64,000 bases of DNA from Deinococcus sp. QL22 (GTDB lineage: Bacteria > Deinococcota > Deinococci > Deinococcales > Deinococcaceae): the NCBI RefSeq assembly GCF_023370075.1, contig NZ_CP097155.1, positions 124,001 to 188,000 on the forward strand, in the 5' to 3' direction. Below the pieces are notes generated by a model. The model saw only the letters and a program-made list of their open reading frames with translations, searched no databases and was not told where the DNA came from. Within the stretch, counting starts at the first letter, position 1. Each line of letters starts with the position of its first letter. This document shows, piece by piece, positions 23,423 through 34,797 of this stretch. The translations under genes were made by a program, and so were the position numbers.

Positions 23423-23673
23423 AGTGGACGTTTGCCATTCGTGCCCAGCCCGGAGCGGCGCTCTGGTGCTTGCATTGTGAATTCGTGCGACCTGTCGGGA
23501 CTCGCTGCACCTGTGGCGCGGCTTCTTGGTCAAGCTGGCCCATGCAGCTGGCTGCCTATGTGGGGGTTCATGTCCCGCAATACTCGCCCCTTTTTATGAT
23601 TGGCCATCAGGTGGCCGGGTGGCCGATGCGTCCGCCATTCCGCTGGGGATTGCCCCAGAACACCGACGCCTGA
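23419..23673 (+). CDS. Cys-rich small protein overlapping gene B copy 4, 84 aa
   Basis: The ATGA overlap with gene B copy 4 supports it as a real gene. Residues about 16-35 hold CLHCEFVRPVGTRCTCG, a possible zinc ribbon or knuckle. The rest is Trp/Pro/Gly-rich, with a weakly hydrophobic stretch (MQLAAYVGVHVPQYSPLFMI). No family recognised. Confidence 0.5.
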   Translation: MKWTFAIRAQPGAALWCLHCEFVRPVGTRCTCGAASWSSWPMQLAAYVGVHVPQYSPLFMIGHQVAGWPMRPPFRWGLPQNTDA

Positions 23674-23690
23674 CCACCAGCGGGGCTAGC

Positions 23691-24053
23691 TCAGACCGCC
23701 TGCCAGCCTTTCCCGATGATCCAGACCTCGCCCACCTTGCTCCACCACGGCGCTTTGGCCGCGATCAGTTTGAGGGTGGCGGGATCAGTGGGGTCAAGGG
23801 AAACGGTCAGCGGTGTTTCCATGCCGAGCATGGGCGGGTAGGTATAGCTGCCGAGCGTCGCCACCCACGCACCGAAGACGTCCTCGTGCGCACGGGTTGA
23901 CCACCACACCATCGTGGGGCCACCGTGCCCGCTGTTTTCGACGTTGGCGACCTTCTTGCCGTCCTTGTGCAGGGTGGCCGTGAAGGCGTAGCCGTCGCTG
24001 GTGTCGAGGGTCTTGACGTTTTTCAGTGCGTAGCCGTTGAGGTCAGTGGTCAT
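23691..24053 (-). CDS. Hypothetical protein, 120 aa
   Basis: AGGAG lies 6 bp before ATG 24053. The text suggests a single alpha/beta domain: YALKNVKTLDTSDGYAFTAT, DGKKVANVENSGHGGPTMVW, and a conserved-looking C-terminus with WWSKVGEVWIIGKGW. No signal or membrane segment. It lies 93 bp behind the 124-aa gene on the same strand and could share its transcript. Reminiscent of plasmid or phage accessory proteins, but no family is recognised. Confidence 0.6.
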   Translation of the reverse strand: MTTDLNGYALKNVKTLDTSDGYAFTATLHKDGKKVANVENSGHGGPTMVWWSTRAHEDVFGAWVATLGSYTYPPMLGMETPLTVSLDPTDPATLKLIAAKAPWWSKVGEVWIIGKGWQAV

Positions 24054-24146
24054 GGGATGCTCCTAGAGAGGAAAGGGGAGAGGTGCAATTTCTTTGATCG
24101 CGTCAGGCTTCTGCCGCCTAGGGGTGCCGCATCAGCTCCGGCGCAC

Positions 24147-24521
24147 TCACGCCGCCACGGGATCAAGCCGCACGATCACGGCAGACAGGCGCCGCCACGT
24201 CGCCTTGTGAGCAAACAGCGCCTCCAGCGTGTCCAGCGTTTCCCCGGGGAACAGCCGACCATACTTGGGCCACAGCGCCTGCACCTGCTCCAGACCCCAC
24301 GCGATCAAGGCCTGACGGGTCACCTCCCGCTCAGCGATCGCCGCGTCCCAACCGGTGGACGCCTCCAGCTCCGCCAAGCAGTCACACCAAGCGTCTTCCG
24401 TGATCTCACCCGCTTCCACCTGCAGATGGAACGGCACCGCGAGGCGCTGCACCTCGTCATTCAGGGCAGAGACTCGCGCCTCGGCCGCCACGAACGCCTG
24501 CTGCACCGGATGGCGCTTCAC
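24147..24521 (-). CDS. Hypothetical protein, 124 aa
   Basis: GTG start at 24519-24521, overlapping the stop of a 24-codon ORF (GTGA). GGAGG is a few bases upstream. The protein is mostly helical (QAFVAAEARVSALNDEVQRL, LAELEASTGWDAAIAEREV). No signal or membrane segment. Unknown function. Confidence 0.55.
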   Translation of the reverse strand: MKRHPVQQAFVAAEARVSALNDEVQRLAVPFHLQVEAGEITEDAWCDCLAELEASTGWDAAIAEREVTRQALIAWGLEQVQALWPKYGRLFPGETLDTLEALFAHKATWRRLSAVIVRLDPVAA

Positions 24522-24592
24522 AGCTCCTCCGGATTGAAGGGAAAGTGGCCGCGCTGCGCGAAGCGTTCCACCGTGGCCCAGCAGTACTCCAC
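24518..24592 (-). CDS. Possible 24-aa ORF coupled to the 124-aa gene
   Basis: A GTG at 24590-24592 with AGGAGG about 10 bp upstream opens a frame for a Trp/Phe-rich peptide (MEYCWATVERFAQRGHFPFN and a short tail). It ends by overlapping the next start. It could also be the tail of a longer gene cut off by the IS6 remnant that begins at 24623. Confidence 0.35.
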   Translation of the reverse strand: MEYCWATVERFAQRGHFPFNPEEL

Positions 24593-24622
24593 CCGTCCGA
24601 AACCTCCTACGTGTATTGGGTG

Positions 24623-25433
24623 AGTTGTGTTGCCTAAATCAGGCCCATGGTAGACGGATGACGGGGGTAGCCTGATCCTCAGGCCATCCCCGCTGCGACC
24701 GAAGACCACGTCTGGAACGCTTGCTGCTGGTGGGTTCGTCTGGTCATGGCGCAACCGCCCCTTCGGGTGTGCTGGTGCAGGTTCAGAGGTGCGGGCGTGC
24801 AGGTGGAGGAAGTCCTGCGCCCGTTTCCTCCGCCCCACTCCCTGGTGTTAGCGTTCCTGACACCGCGTCGGTCGGTGAGAGGGTTCACCTCAAGGGTGGC
24901 CGCGCGCCGTGGACCTCCCCTGTGGGTGGTCGACGTCCGTCCGGCTGGGCCTCTCCCGAATTGCCGCCCCATACCTCCGCAGCCCATCTGTAGGAATGAC
25001 CTCCGGGACATCATCTTCACCCAGGAGCCGGGTCAGGAAGATCGTTGCGGCCTCCGGGTCTCGGTGCCGCCCAAGGAGGATACCCTGCACGAACCCGTGC
25101 GCCGAGGCGGCCCGCCAGAGCCCGTGTCGGACACCATCGACACGCGTGCACCCCTCAATCAGAGCCCACCGGGACCAGGGGCGGGGTTCCCGGTGGCGCC
25201 GTGCCTCCGTGAAGTGGGCGCTGAAGGGGAGGCACCCTTCACGGCGGGTCTCGTGGCTGACCGGTTGGGCCGCGCTGGTGGAGCCAGTCCTGCACGTCAC
25301 GGTCACTGAGGGGGAACCGGTGATCCAGCCAAACGGCAGGCTGGATGAGCGTCACCTTGAATCGGTGGCAGTCGGGCTGAGGGTCGGTCACGGCGGATCA
25401 GCCGACCCCAAGCCGATTAAAGCAACACAACCG
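24623..25433 (-). mobile_element. Decayed IS6-family element, about 811 bp
   Basis: Imperfect inverted ends GTTGTGTTGC (24624-24633) and GCAACACAACC (25422-25432) bound it. The length fits IS6. Its ends differ from the GGTTCTGGCAACTT ends of the other three IS6 elements in the window, so it is another subgroup. Confidence 0.7.
24679..25391 (-). pseudogene. IS6-family transposase pseudogene
   Basis: It starts at a GTG near 25391 and can be followed through several frames: FPLSDRDVQDW, VSHETRREG, GVRHGLWRA, FLTRLLGEDDVPEVIPTDGL and the C-terminal AAGMA. These are the helix-turn-helix, the first and second Asp regions and the tail of IS6/IS240 transposases. Several frameshifts and substitutions leave no intact DDE domain. 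Confidence 0.75.
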
Positions 25434-27235
25434 TTCAGCATGAAATTGGACGTGATCCAAGAAACTGCCTCTGGCTGGGAAAGTGCAATTCTCGTGCGTC
25501 ATCCCCGGGGAGTCTGAAGCATGATTCAGACGGTTCCTTCACCACCGACCACGGTCTCCGAGGAATACATCCTGAAGGGGCTCAACCTATGTCCGCATCC
25601 GCGCTCCCATCTCCGCTCATGACCGAGGCCCTTCAGGCCTGTGTCGTCGGTGTCGTCATCACCGACGCCCTTCAGGGCGACCACCGCATCGTGTATGCCA
25701 ATCCTGCCTTTGAGCACCTGACCGGGTTCAGTCAAGCCGAAGTGCTGGGTCGCAACTGCCGCTTCCTTCAAGGCGAGGATCGGCAGCAGCCTGGTCTGGA
25801 GAACCTTCGTCAAGCGCTGGCACAGGGTCATAGCGTCACCGTCATTTTACGCAACTACCGCAGGAACGGCACACTCTTCCACAATGAACTCACGTTGAGC
25901 CCCATCCGGAATGCAGAGGGTCAAGTCACCCATTACCTCGGGTTTCAAAACGATGTGACCGAGCGCGAGCAGGCCAAGCACCACGCGGCAGAGCTCTCCT
26001 CCATGATCTCTTCCACGATCGATCGGGTCACAGATGGGGTCACCTCCCTGAATCGCCACGGCGTCATCACCTACGTGAATGCCTCGGCCGCCTCCATGGC
26101 TGGAAAGACGCCCGCGGACTTGATCGGCCACCGACTCCTGGAGGTGTTCCCCACAGCGCCCACCCTTCCGCTCGGTCAAGCCATCCTGCGCGCCCAGAAC
26201 GCCATGACCCCGTGGCGAGAAGAAGCATTTTTGACCGAACTGCAACAATGGATCGAGGTCACCGTGTACCCCGCTCAGGACGGCGTCTCCATCTTCACCC
26301 GGGACGTCACCGAAAGTCATCAGGCCCGGGTCGCCCTCCAACGAAGTGAGCAGCGCGTCTCCACCATCTTTGAAGCCAGCCCCATGCCCGTGGCCCTGAC
26401 CCGGCTGACAGATCGGGTCTTTCTCGATGCCAACCTCGCGTTCGAGCACCTCTCGGGGTACCGCCGCGATGAGGTGATTGGTCGTCCATCCCCGGAGCTG
26501 AACCTCTGGGTTCATGATGCTGAGCGTCTGGAGGCTCTCCAGGCCATGGCTGATGGTCATTCCGCTCAACGACGGGTGGTGAGCCTCCGCAGCAAATCCG
26601 GACAGATTCGCGACTGCTTCATTTCCTTTGTACCGATCGAGATTGCGGGCGAGCCATGCGTCATCAGCCTGGTTCAGGACGTGACTGAGGAGAACCGCGT
26701 CCGGCGGGCGATGGAAGACAGCGAGGCCCGTTCCCGCCGATTGGCCGCAGACATGCAGCGTACCTTGGATATGTCTCTGGACCTCATCACGTCCTTTGAT
26801 TCGCAGGGGCGTTTCCTCACCGTGAGTGCCTCGAGCACCGAGATTCTCGGATATACGCCGGAGGAACTGATTGGCCGACCCTATCTGGAACTCGTCCATC
26901 CAGAGGACCGAGCCATGACCGTCAGCGAGGACGAGATCATCACGGAAGGCCATCCCACCGCAGCCTTCCGGAACCGTTATCTCCAGAAAGACGGCACGGT
27001 GGTCTGGCTGGAATGGGCCGCAGTCGTCCTTCCGGGAGATCCGACCATGTACTGCGTGGCCCGGGATATCACGCATCGCCGGACGGCCGAAGTGCAGATT
27101 CAGGAGTTGAACCGGAGCCTCCAGCACCAGTTGCGTCAACTCACAGGCCTGCGGGACATCGACCGGGCCATCAGTTCGGGACTGGACTTTTCCCTGACGC
27201 TCCGGATGATCATCGATCACCTGATGCAGGTGTTA

Positions 27236-28313
27236 AGTACAACGTATTTAACATGTAGACTTAAGCATGGCCCGTCCTGCTCGCCGCATTGACATTTCCG
27301 AAGACGCTGATGAGCTGCTTCGGGAACTGGAGACCAGTCCCTATACGCACCCGAAGGTTCGCCTGCGGGCCAGCATCCTCCGACTGCACCGACAGGGCTG
27401 GAGCATTCCCCAGCTCTCCAGGCATTTTGGCCGAAACCATCAGGCCATCCACCACGATTTCACCCGTTTCGAGGAGCGCGGCATCCTCGGATTGGCCGAC
27501 GAGTGTCCACCCGGACAACCTTCGAAAGTCACACCCGAGATGGAGCAGTTCCTCCACGAGAAACTGCGAGAGCAGCGCTTCTGGAACGCTCCACTGCTGT
27601 GCGAGGGCCTCGCACAGCAGTTCGGGGTAATAATTCGACCTCGTGCGCTGGCCAATCACCTGCAACGCCTGGGGTACAGCTGGAAACGCGCCCGATATTC
27701 ACCCGCCCAGACACTCGATCCTGCAGTCGCTGAAACACATCAGGCCTCCTTGGAGACCTTAAAAAGGGGGCATTGGACGGCAAGCTGACTCTCAAATATC
27801 TCGACCAGACCGGCCTTTCTCTGATGCTCTCGGTGGGGGCGACGTGGTTCAAGCGGGGTTCTGGGCAGCAGTTTGAGATCCCCACCCGGTGGGGATCCTC
27901 TGGACGGATCAATCTCATCGGTAGCTATAGCCTTCACACCTGCGAAGAAGTGCTGGAGGTTCGCGAACTGGAAGGCACGTGCAATGGGGATCAGGTCATC
28001 GCTTATTTGGACACGCTGGCAGGCAACTGTCGTCCTGACCAGCTGACGGTCGTCGTGTTGGACAACGCTCCCTTTCACAAGGGAGCGAAACTCAAGGAAA
28101 AGACGATGGGATGGGAGAAACAGGGCCTGTACCTTCGCTATCTTCCACCCTACGCGCCCTGTCTCAACCTCATTGAGGAGGTCTGGCGCAAGCTCAAGGG
28201 CCTCCTCATGCCTCGCCGCTGTTACAACTCGGTCGCTGAACTTCGTGCCGCACTTCTCAGCGGGCTAAAGATACTTCAAGCGAAGTTTATCTAGATGTTA
28301 AATGCGGTGTACT
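27236..28313 (+). mobile_element. IS630-family element c, 1078 bp, inside the LOV/HD-GYP gene
   Basis: Inverted ends AGTACAACGTATTTAACAT and its near-complement at the right; TA at 27234-27235 and 28314-28315. The host reading frame resumes exactly after excision of the element and one TA. Confidence 0.9.
27267..28294 (+). CDS. IS630 transposase with frame change
   Basis: The first frame (MARPARRIDISEDADELLRE) carries helix-turn-helix domains and ends at TGA 27786-27788. The second frame opens at 27773 (-1) and holds the DDE parts LKYLDQTGLSLM, VVVLDNAPFHKGAK and NLIEEVWRKLKGLL. The overlap holds an A5G5 tract near 27758-27768 where a -1 shift would join the frames. Catalytic residues look intact, so the element may be active if frameshifting occurs. 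Confidence 0.8.
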
Positions 28314-29382
28314 TAGAGGCAGACGCCGTCACCGTATTGTTGCTGGCTCCGGACGGCCTGACCCTAGAGTATGCAGGAACTCGGGGCTTCTCCTCGGCGC
28401 TGCCCCGCCGGAGTGAACGTGTTGGCCGTGGGTTGGCTGGCCAGGTGGCCTTGTCACGTCGCCCCTGGCATTTCCCAGCGGTTCAACAGGCCGCTTCGCT
28501 CGATTCCGAATGGCAGCGCGTGTTGCAACAGGAAGGTTTCACGTCGTATTACGCCACCCCTGTTCTCTCGAAGGGGAAGGTTCTAGGCGTGATCGAGGTG
28601 TTGCACCGGGCTTCCTTCGAGCTCTCGGGGCCCTGGCTCGACAGCCTGGATCTGTTGGTGAGCCAGCTGGCCATTGCCGTGGAGAACTGCAACCTGTTCG
28701 AGGAACTGGAGCGACAGAATCTGGCGCTGCGCCTGGCGTATGACGAGACCATCGAGGGATGGGCACGGGCACTGGATCTTCGGGACAGAGAAACGGAAGG
28801 GCACTCCCGGCGGGTGACGGAGCGGACGGTTGAGCTCTGCAGGGCGCTCGGTTTGGCCTCCGAGGCGCTCGTGGCGGTTCGGAGGGGGGCGCTGCTGCAT
28901 GACATGGGGAAGATCGCGATTCCTGACGCCATCTTGCTGAAACCGGGTCCGCTGACCGATGAGGAATGGATCGTCATGAAAGGGCATCCGGACACGGCAG
29001 TGGAGCTGCTGTCGCCGATCCGGTTCCTGCGCCCAGCCTTAGACATTCCGCACTACCACCACGAAAAGTGGGATGGAACGGGTTATCCTCGGGGACTTCA
29101 GGGCACGGAGATCCCCCTGACGGCCCGGGCATTCGCGGTGGTGGACGTGTTTGACGCGCTCACGAGTGACCGCCCCTACCGGAGTGCCTGGACTAGGGAG
29201 CGGGCCTTGGAGCATATTCAAGCCGGGGCAGGCACGCACTTTGACCCCCAGGTGGTGCAGGTCTTTCTGGCCATGCTTCAGCAAGAGGAGGAGTTTAGGG
29301 ACTGATTCTCTGGGAAGCACTGAACCCAACAGAGATCTCTCACTGCGCGGTTCTGGCAATTTAAACGCGATAGGCTGATCGT

Positions 29383-30108
29383 CTGGGACAGACCGCAACC
29401 CCGATCGCCACGGTTTTCCGCCCGGCATCATCCAGGACGCTCTCTGGCTCGACTATCCTTTCTCTCTGAGCCAGCGCGACGTCCAGGACCTGCGCCAAGA
29501 GCGCGGAATCCAGGGGAGGCACGAGACGCGACGCATATGGAACATCAAGTTTGCACCGCGCCTGAGCGAAGAGTGGCGGCACCGGGAACCCCGCCCCTGT
29601 TCCCGGTGGTTTCTGGACGAGGTCTGCCTCGAGATCAAGGGCCAACAGCTCGGGGTGTGGCGAGCCGTCGATGCCTCCGGCGCAGTGTTGGACCTTCTCC
29701 TGCACGCTCGGCGAGCTCCCCAGGCGGCGAGCACCTGTCTTGAACGGTTCTTGGTCAATGACGACGTGCCAGAGGTGATGCACACCGACACGCTCTGGAG
29801 CTCCGGAGCAGCCCTTCGAGCACGTCCAAGTCATCTCAACCGCTCGCTGCTATACCCTGATTGAACCATCCCATCGGCCGACCCGACCACACGAGCGAAG
29901 CCCGATGGGCTTCAAAAATCAGAGACGAGCACAGAACTTTCTCGCCCTGCAGGCCCGCAGTTCAAACCTTTTGCAGCACACCCGCACGACCGTTCCCGCC
30001 CACCTCCGAAGATCGAACTAGCACCGTGCCCACTGGGCAGGGCAAAACACGGTTGATGTGGCCGTCTGAACGTCAGACGGCCACTTCTCCCAGTCGGCCC
30101 CTCGCTGA
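29383..30108 (+). pseudogene. IS6 transposase pseudogene, copy 2
   Basis: The N-terminal two thirds is readable (DRNPDRHGFPPGIIQDALWL, FSLSQRDVQDL, RWFLDEVCLEIKG, DDVPEVMHTDTL), including the first two Asp residues of the DDE triad. The expected start codon is altered, a stop appears near 29864, and the Glu region (LIEPSHRPTRPHER) continues in another frame. It is inactive. Confidence 0.75.
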
Positions 30109-30134
30109 TTAAATACTGTGTTGGTTCAGGAACG

Positions 30135-31144
30135 TCAAGCGGCCATAGGCGAGGGACGTTGGTAATCCGGATTAAACTTTTGGCCCGACTTCAGAACCGC
30201 AAAGGCGACTCGGAGCAACTTACGAGCTAGGGCAATGAGGGCGACCTTTTTAGGTTTGCCTTGTGATGTCAGATGTCGGTAGAAGTTCCCAAACCCATTT
30301 TTCATTCGAGAGGCTGTCAGCGCACAGAGATAAAATGCACGTCTGAGACGTGCGTTTCCTATTTTTGAGATGTGCGTTCGGCCGGTGAAGTTGCCCGACT
30401 GTCTTGGAACGGGGGAAAGGCCTGCATATGCTGCCCACTGGTTCGAGCTTTCCATCTGGCTCAGATGCATCGTCTCCACGAGCAGTACTGCCGCAGTCAA
30501 TGAACCAATCCCAGGAATGGAACGCAGTAACGTCACGTCCGTTTGAAGACGGACCGACGTGAGAACCAGCGCGTTGATCGCCTCGTTCACTTCAACCAGT
30601 TGCTGAGCGAGGTGCTTGACGTGCTTCACAAAAGCCGAGTGCTTTGGAAGAGGGTTGATACCGGTGATCCATGGCGTGATGACGGCCCGCCTCGACCGTC
30701 GAGAGCTCGACAATATTGTCCCGAGCATGCAGCAGGGCACGGAGTTCGACTAGGTCTGCTGCAGGGGGCATCCAGCGTGCTGGATGCATCACCGCTCCAA
30801 ACCTACCGATCAAGTCTGCATCCAGCTTGTCAGTTTTCCTCTTCGCAACGTGCTCTTTGCAAAAATTTGATTTGTGCTGCATTGACAACACTGATACGAC
30901 ACCCTGCTTCGTACAAGGTCATGGCGACCCGCTCCCAATACACACTCGTGGATTCCATCACGACTGAAGTCCCTTCTCCACCCGCACCAGACTTCCTCAT
31001 CCATGCGAGAAGTTGTTCATGCCCTTTGGCAGTGTTGGGAACACTTTTCCCCGTTCCCAAAGGGACAAACTTCCCCGGTTCAGGAATCTGGAGAAGACGG
31101 GCGTACAGCTCGCTTTTACCGACGTCAAGACCCAAAACAAACAT
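30135..31144 (-). pseudogene. IS110 transposase, copy 1, frameshifted
   Basis: It begins MFVLGLDVGKSELYARLLQI at 31144. Compared with the other copy it lacks one base in each of two homopolymers (near 30840 and 30870) and two bases near 30610, so the frame is lost after NAAQIKF and again before the Transposase_20 part (LLRSIPGIGSLTAAVLLVE). The DEDD residues are all still encoded, but in different frames. The homopolymer losses could be sequencing errors; the 2-nt loss is harder to explain that way. Confidence 0.8.
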
Positions 31145-31362
31145 ACAACCCCCCAGAAAGGAAAAGCGGGTCACTACCCGGATCCGGTCGGCGGAATTTT
31201 GTGTGCAGGCTCGTACGCCTCGAATACTGTTGCGCCTGATCGAAAGGGCCTCGAGCCGGCCAGGATTTAACTCACGGTCTTGGATGACCAAAGTTGCCAG
31301 CAGGCTTGTCGGCTCGAGTGGGAGTGACGAACCAAGCTTCCCACGGCTTGGCTCAACACACA
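31145..31362 (-). ncRNA. Possible bridge-RNA region of IS110 copy 1
   Basis: The non-coding 5' segment of the element is essentially the same in the second copy (59918-60135). In characterised IS110-group elements this segment encodes the guide RNA with target- and donor-binding loops. The assignment rests on position only. Confidence 0.35.
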
Positions 31363-31506
31363 AAGTTGCCAGAACTGAGGGAAGAAAAATGTTGTTGGTG
31401 CGGCAAACGTAGCGAAGGCAATACAATCCTATAGTTACCCAGTCTGGACTAGCGAAGGACCCACCGCGTGATGGTAGGCCCTTTGCTCTCATGATGTCCC
31501 AGAAGG

Positions 31507-34500
31507 TTACCTAATTTGAGTTTGAAAACAGGTGCGCACCATTTCGCCGGCTAAAAGAGTTCCGAATGTCACCTGCAAGTTGGTGTTGAGGGTGCCACTA
31601 TCATCACCGGCCACTGCCGTATAGTTGCCGGCCGTCGTCGCAACACTGGGGGTGATACGGGTCCACTTGATGGCTTTCCCCCCATACGCTGCGTCAGTCG
31701 TGACCGCAGTCAGCGCTACTCCCAGGCTATCGAGGGCGTCTGTAAGCACATAATTGGGAAGATTTGCGCCCCCGAGGTTCTGCATGTCAAGGCAGTACTC
31801 CAGTACTTCTGTAGGCAAGCCGTTGCTCTTGGTACCAAAGCGCGCCACCCCATTGTTATCCCGGGCATCCACCGTGACGTTACGCACGGCTTTGGTCAAG
31901 GTAGACAAAATCAGCTGGGTGGTAACGCTGGTACTGTTCCCAGTGGCCGCGTCCGTGGGCGACTCATTCGCATTACTGACAGTGCTGCTGGTCGTAAAGC
32001 TCGGCGCGGCAGCCGTACCCGGAGCGACTTTGACGTTGCTTAGCGTAAGGGTCTGTGGGGTGCCCACCGTGATGGTGCTGGGCGTGGTACACGTGATGAC
32101 CTGTCCGCTGACACTGCAGGTCCAGTTCCCTGGTGTGGCTGTGTACGCGCCCCCCCAACTCAAGCCACTCGGCAGCGTTGTGGTGACCGTAGTGGTACCG
32201 GTCGCGTTGGCCGTGGCCGTTGTTACCGTCAAGGTGTAAGTGACGAACTGATCGCTTGCGGCCACCGGTGGATTCGTGCTGGCTACAGTGCTGGGCCGCG
32301 CGAAAGCTGGTCCGGTGATGGCCAGGCTTAGGTTGGGCGTGGTGGCCGAGACCGTCACAGGGACAGTGGCACTATCACAGGCCGTGGTAATCGTAGTGTC
32401 ACACAGCTGATAAGTGACGGTGTACGTGCCTGCAGGCGTGCCGGTAGGGACGACCAGTTGGCCGCTGGCGTTGACACTCAGGCCAGTCAGGCCGCCCGCG
32501 TTGCTCACGGTCGCCAGGCTGTTGCTCGTCGTGGCGGCTACGGCCCCGTTCGTATCGTTGGTCAGCACGGAAACAACGCCACCCGCGCCAACGGCCAGCG
32601 TGACGCCGGGATCGTTCACAGCATTAACTACCCGGGTTTGTACCTGGCCGCTGGTGTTGTTGCTGCTCACGCTGTCTGTGACACCGCTCGGAACCGTGAT
32701 GCTGGCAGTGTTATCCAAAATTCCGCTGCTATTGGGGGCTGTGCCTGTGATGAGGTAAGTGAGGAAGTTGCCGTCAGGAACTGCATTGGTGGGAAGGGTA
32801 TCGCCTGAGAGCGTACCCGTAGCAATCGTGGCACTGCTGGTGGTAAAGCTCTGGGTGTCACAGGTAGCCGTGCCTGTAACGGTGCAGCTGACACCCGTGA
32901 CAGTGAAGCCAGCGGGCAGAACGTCATTCACAGACACGGCACTGGCGGTGCTTGGACCGTTGTTCCAGACGCGGACCGTATAGGTCAGGGCGCCGCCTGC
33001 GCCCACAGCGGCGGGCGCACTCTTATCGACCGCGAGGTCGGCGGTGCGAGTCAGGGTGGTAGTCACCGTGTTGCTGGTATTGTTGCTGATATTGGTTTCA
33101 GTGGTGCCGCCTGGGGCAGTGATGGTCGCCTGATTGTTCAGGCTACCCGTGGCATTGGCAGGAATAGTGCCTCTGATCTCCACCTCTACCGTTCCGCCAG
33201 ATGGCAGGGCAGCAACGCTCCCTGTGACGACGTTTCCAGCTCCGACAGTCGCGTTACAACCGCTGGCACTGCCCGTGGCGTTCTGACACACGGCGGTGAC
33301 GCCGGTCAGAGCGCTGGTCACATTGTCACTGAAGGTGGCGCCGTTTGCAGCGCTGGGGCCGGTGTTGGTAAGGGTCAGCACGTAACTGATGCCTGTGCCT
33401 GCCACGGCGGTGTTCGGTCCACTCTTGGTGATGTTCAGATCCACTTCACCGCGAACGGTCGCGGGTGCTGGAGGGGTGGTGTAGGTGGCGAGCAGATCTA
33501 CCGGAGGAAGGGGCGTGCCTCCTGGGAAGGTGTAGCCAGTATTAGGACCGGTGCTTGTACTGGTAGCGTACACCGTGTTGTTTACGGGCGAACCAGCCCC
33601 AGGCACACTGCCTGTATTCGGGTAGGTAACGCGCACTGTGAACTGCACCGTCACGCTTGCCCCCGGAGCGAGCGTGTTGATGCCACTGAGCAGACGGGTG
33701 TCCGAGGTCCCGTTGAAACCAGTGTTGGCCGTGGCTGTGCCGCTCGTGATAGCCGGCGCTGCGGTAATGGTCAGGGTGGGCGTTCCAGTACTGAATGTGC
33801 GTGTGAGGTCTTCTGTAATTTGCACGTTGCGGTCGGGGATAGCGCCCGTGTTGGTGACGGTCACGGTGTAGGGCACATCGAAGACCATGGGACTGATGGC
33901 CTGCACGGCACCAGCAACTTTACTGCCGCTGATGCGTTCATCTGGGAATACGCAGGAGGCGCCGTCAGACTGGGTAGCAGCGCTCGCCGCGGTAATACGC
34001 GTGAACGCCCCTGTGCTCAGGTTGATGGTACCGAACGTTCCGCCGTTCTGATAGGCGTACAACGTGCCACTGATGTCGAAGAAGGCTGTACCGATCGCGT
34101 TGGTGCCGCTGACGGTTAGCGCCGTACCGTTTCGAGTCACAGCGCCCGTATTGGGGTCAATCCTGTACACCACACCAGCCACGGAGGCGCCGTCCGACCC
34201 GGGAGTGTTGGCGGTATACACGCCATACAACTGATTGGTGACCGGATCGAAAGCCATATCGGCCAAGGCAACAGGCACAGAGGCACCCGTCAGTGTAATG
34301 GCGCCTGTCCCACCAACAGCACCGCCTGCACTGGTAGGCAGTTGCACGGTGTAGATCGTGCTGTCTGCCTGCAGGAGTTTGATATACATCTTACCGTCGG
34401 CATCAACTGTGCCCGCAGCAACCGTACTGGCTGACGGGATATTTGCGAGGGGGACCAACTCAACCGCGCCCGTGGTGCCAAGGCGATACAGACGGTATGG

Positions 34501-34797
34501 TGCTCCACCTGTGGTGATGGGGTTGACGTTGACCGCATAAAAGTAGCCGTCGGCCTTGTTATACGCCAGAGCGTTGAGCGGCAGATTGGATACCGACGGC
34601 CACTGCGCTACCCCCCCGCCCGCAAGGTTTCGGCGGTCAAGCAGGTAGAGGTTCGAACCGGTGCTGCCGGTAGGTTGCCTGATCTGATAGAAGCGGGCGT
34701 CGCAGACATAGGTGCTGCCCTGTGCCTGGGCTGCTACCGCGAACAGGAACGCCAGAAGGGCGACCAGGCGAGCCCAGAAAAGTCGAGATCTGTTCAC
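31507..34797 (-). CDS. Secreted DUF11-repeat surface protein, 1096 aa
   Basis: The GTG start at 34795-34797 overlaps the stop of the preceding gene (GTGA), so the two are translationally coupled. A Sec signal peptide ([16 protein letters not shown]) is followed by a domain of about 270 residues that looks like a repeat-built beta-propeller ([19 protein letters not shown]). Several DUF11/Ig-like repeats follow, such as [20 protein letters not shown] and [19 protein letters not shown]. The C-terminus ends on a DUF11-like unit without an obvious anchor. Likely exported to the cell surface or outer layer. It is the last gene of a five-gene operon. Confidence 0.85.
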   Translation of the reverse strand: MNRSRLFWARLVALLAFLFAVAAQAQGSTYVCDARFYQIRQPTGSTGSNLYLLDRRNLAGGGVAQWPSVSNLPLNALAYNKADGYFYAVNVNPITTGGAPYRLYRLGTTGAVELVPLANIPSASTVAAGTVDADGKMYIKLLQADSTIYTVQLPTSAGGAVGGTGAITLTGASVPVALADMAFDPVTNQLYGVYTANTPGSDGASVAGVVYRIDPNTGAVTRNGTALTVSGTNAIGTAFFDISGTLYAYQNGGTFGTINLSTGAFTRITAASAATQSDGASCVFPDERISGSKVAGAVQAISPMVFDVPYTVTVTNTGAIPDRNVQITEDLTRTFSTGTPTLTITAAPAITSGTATANTGFNGTSDTRLLSGINTLAPGASVTVQFTVRVTYPNTGSVPGAGSPVNNTVYATSTSTGPNTGYTFPGGTPLPPVDLLATYTTPPAPATVRGEVDLNITKSGPNTAVAGTGISYVLTLTNTGPSAANGATFSDNVTSALTGVTAVCQNATGSASGCNATVGAGNVVTGSVAALPSGGTVEVEIRGTIPANATGSLNNQATITAPGGTTETNISNNTSNTVTTTLTRTADLAVDKSAPAAVGAGGALTYTVRVWNNGPSTASAVSVNDVLPAGFTVTGVSCTVTGTATCDTQSFTTSSATIATGTLSGDTLPTNAVPDGNFLTYLITGTAPNSSGILDNTASITVPSGVTDSVSSNNTSGQVQTRVVNAVNDPGVTLAVGAGGVVSVLTNDTNGAVAATTSNSLATVSNAGGLTGLSVNASGQLVVPTGTPAGTYTVTYQLCDTTITTACDSATVPVTVSATTPNLSLAITGPAFARPSTVASTNPPVAASDQFVTYTLTVTTATANATGTTTVTTTLPSGLSWGGAYTATPGNWTCSVSGQVITCTTPSTITVGTPQTLTLSNVKVAPGTAAAPSFTTSSTVSNANESPTDAATGNSTSVTTQLILSTLTKAVRNVTVDARDNNGVARFGTKSNGLPTEVLEYCLDMQNLGGANLPNYVLTDALDSLGVALTAVTTDAAYGGKAIKWTRITPSVATTAGNYTAVAGDDSGTLNTNLQVTFGTLLAGEMVRTCFQTQIR

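Larger units (their letters stand above)
25589..29305 (+). pseudogene. LOV-PAS-GAF-HD-GYP sensor gene split by IS630
   Basis: The 5' part (25589-27233) encodes a LOV-type PAS domain, with the flavin-adduct motif GRNCRFLQG (Cys57) and the closing YLGFQNDVTERE, then about three more PAS domains. The 3' part (28316-29305) encodes a GAF domain and an HD-GYP domain with HDMGKIAIPD and HHEKWDGTGYP intact. Removing the IS (27236-28313) and one TA restores one frame of 2637 nt (878 aa), reading HLMQVLEADAVTV across the scar. Such a protein would couple blue light or redox to c-di-GMP hydrolysis. As it stands the gene is broken. Confidence 0.88.
30113..31362 (-). mobile_element. IS110-family element, copy 1, about 1250 bp
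   Basis: It lies within the right terminal repeat of IS6 copy 2. The junctions are inferred by comparing with the other IS110 copy (59918-62428) and with the uninterrupted IS6 end at 55239-55252. About 218 bp of non-coding sequence precedes the transposase gene, the place where IS110-group elements encode their bridge RNA. Confidence 0.8.
29349..31376 (+). mobile_element. IS6-family element (copy 2) carrying an IS110
   Basis: Left end GGTTCTGGCAATTT (29349-29362), right end AAGTTGCCAGAAC(T) (31363-31376). Without the IS110 insertion its length is about 780 bp, the usual IS6 size. No target duplication is evident. Confidence 0.8.

Noticed and set aside
25847..27220. 457-aa open frame on the minus strand
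   Set aside because: Antisense to the LOV/PAS domains, whose motifs are clear on the plus strand.
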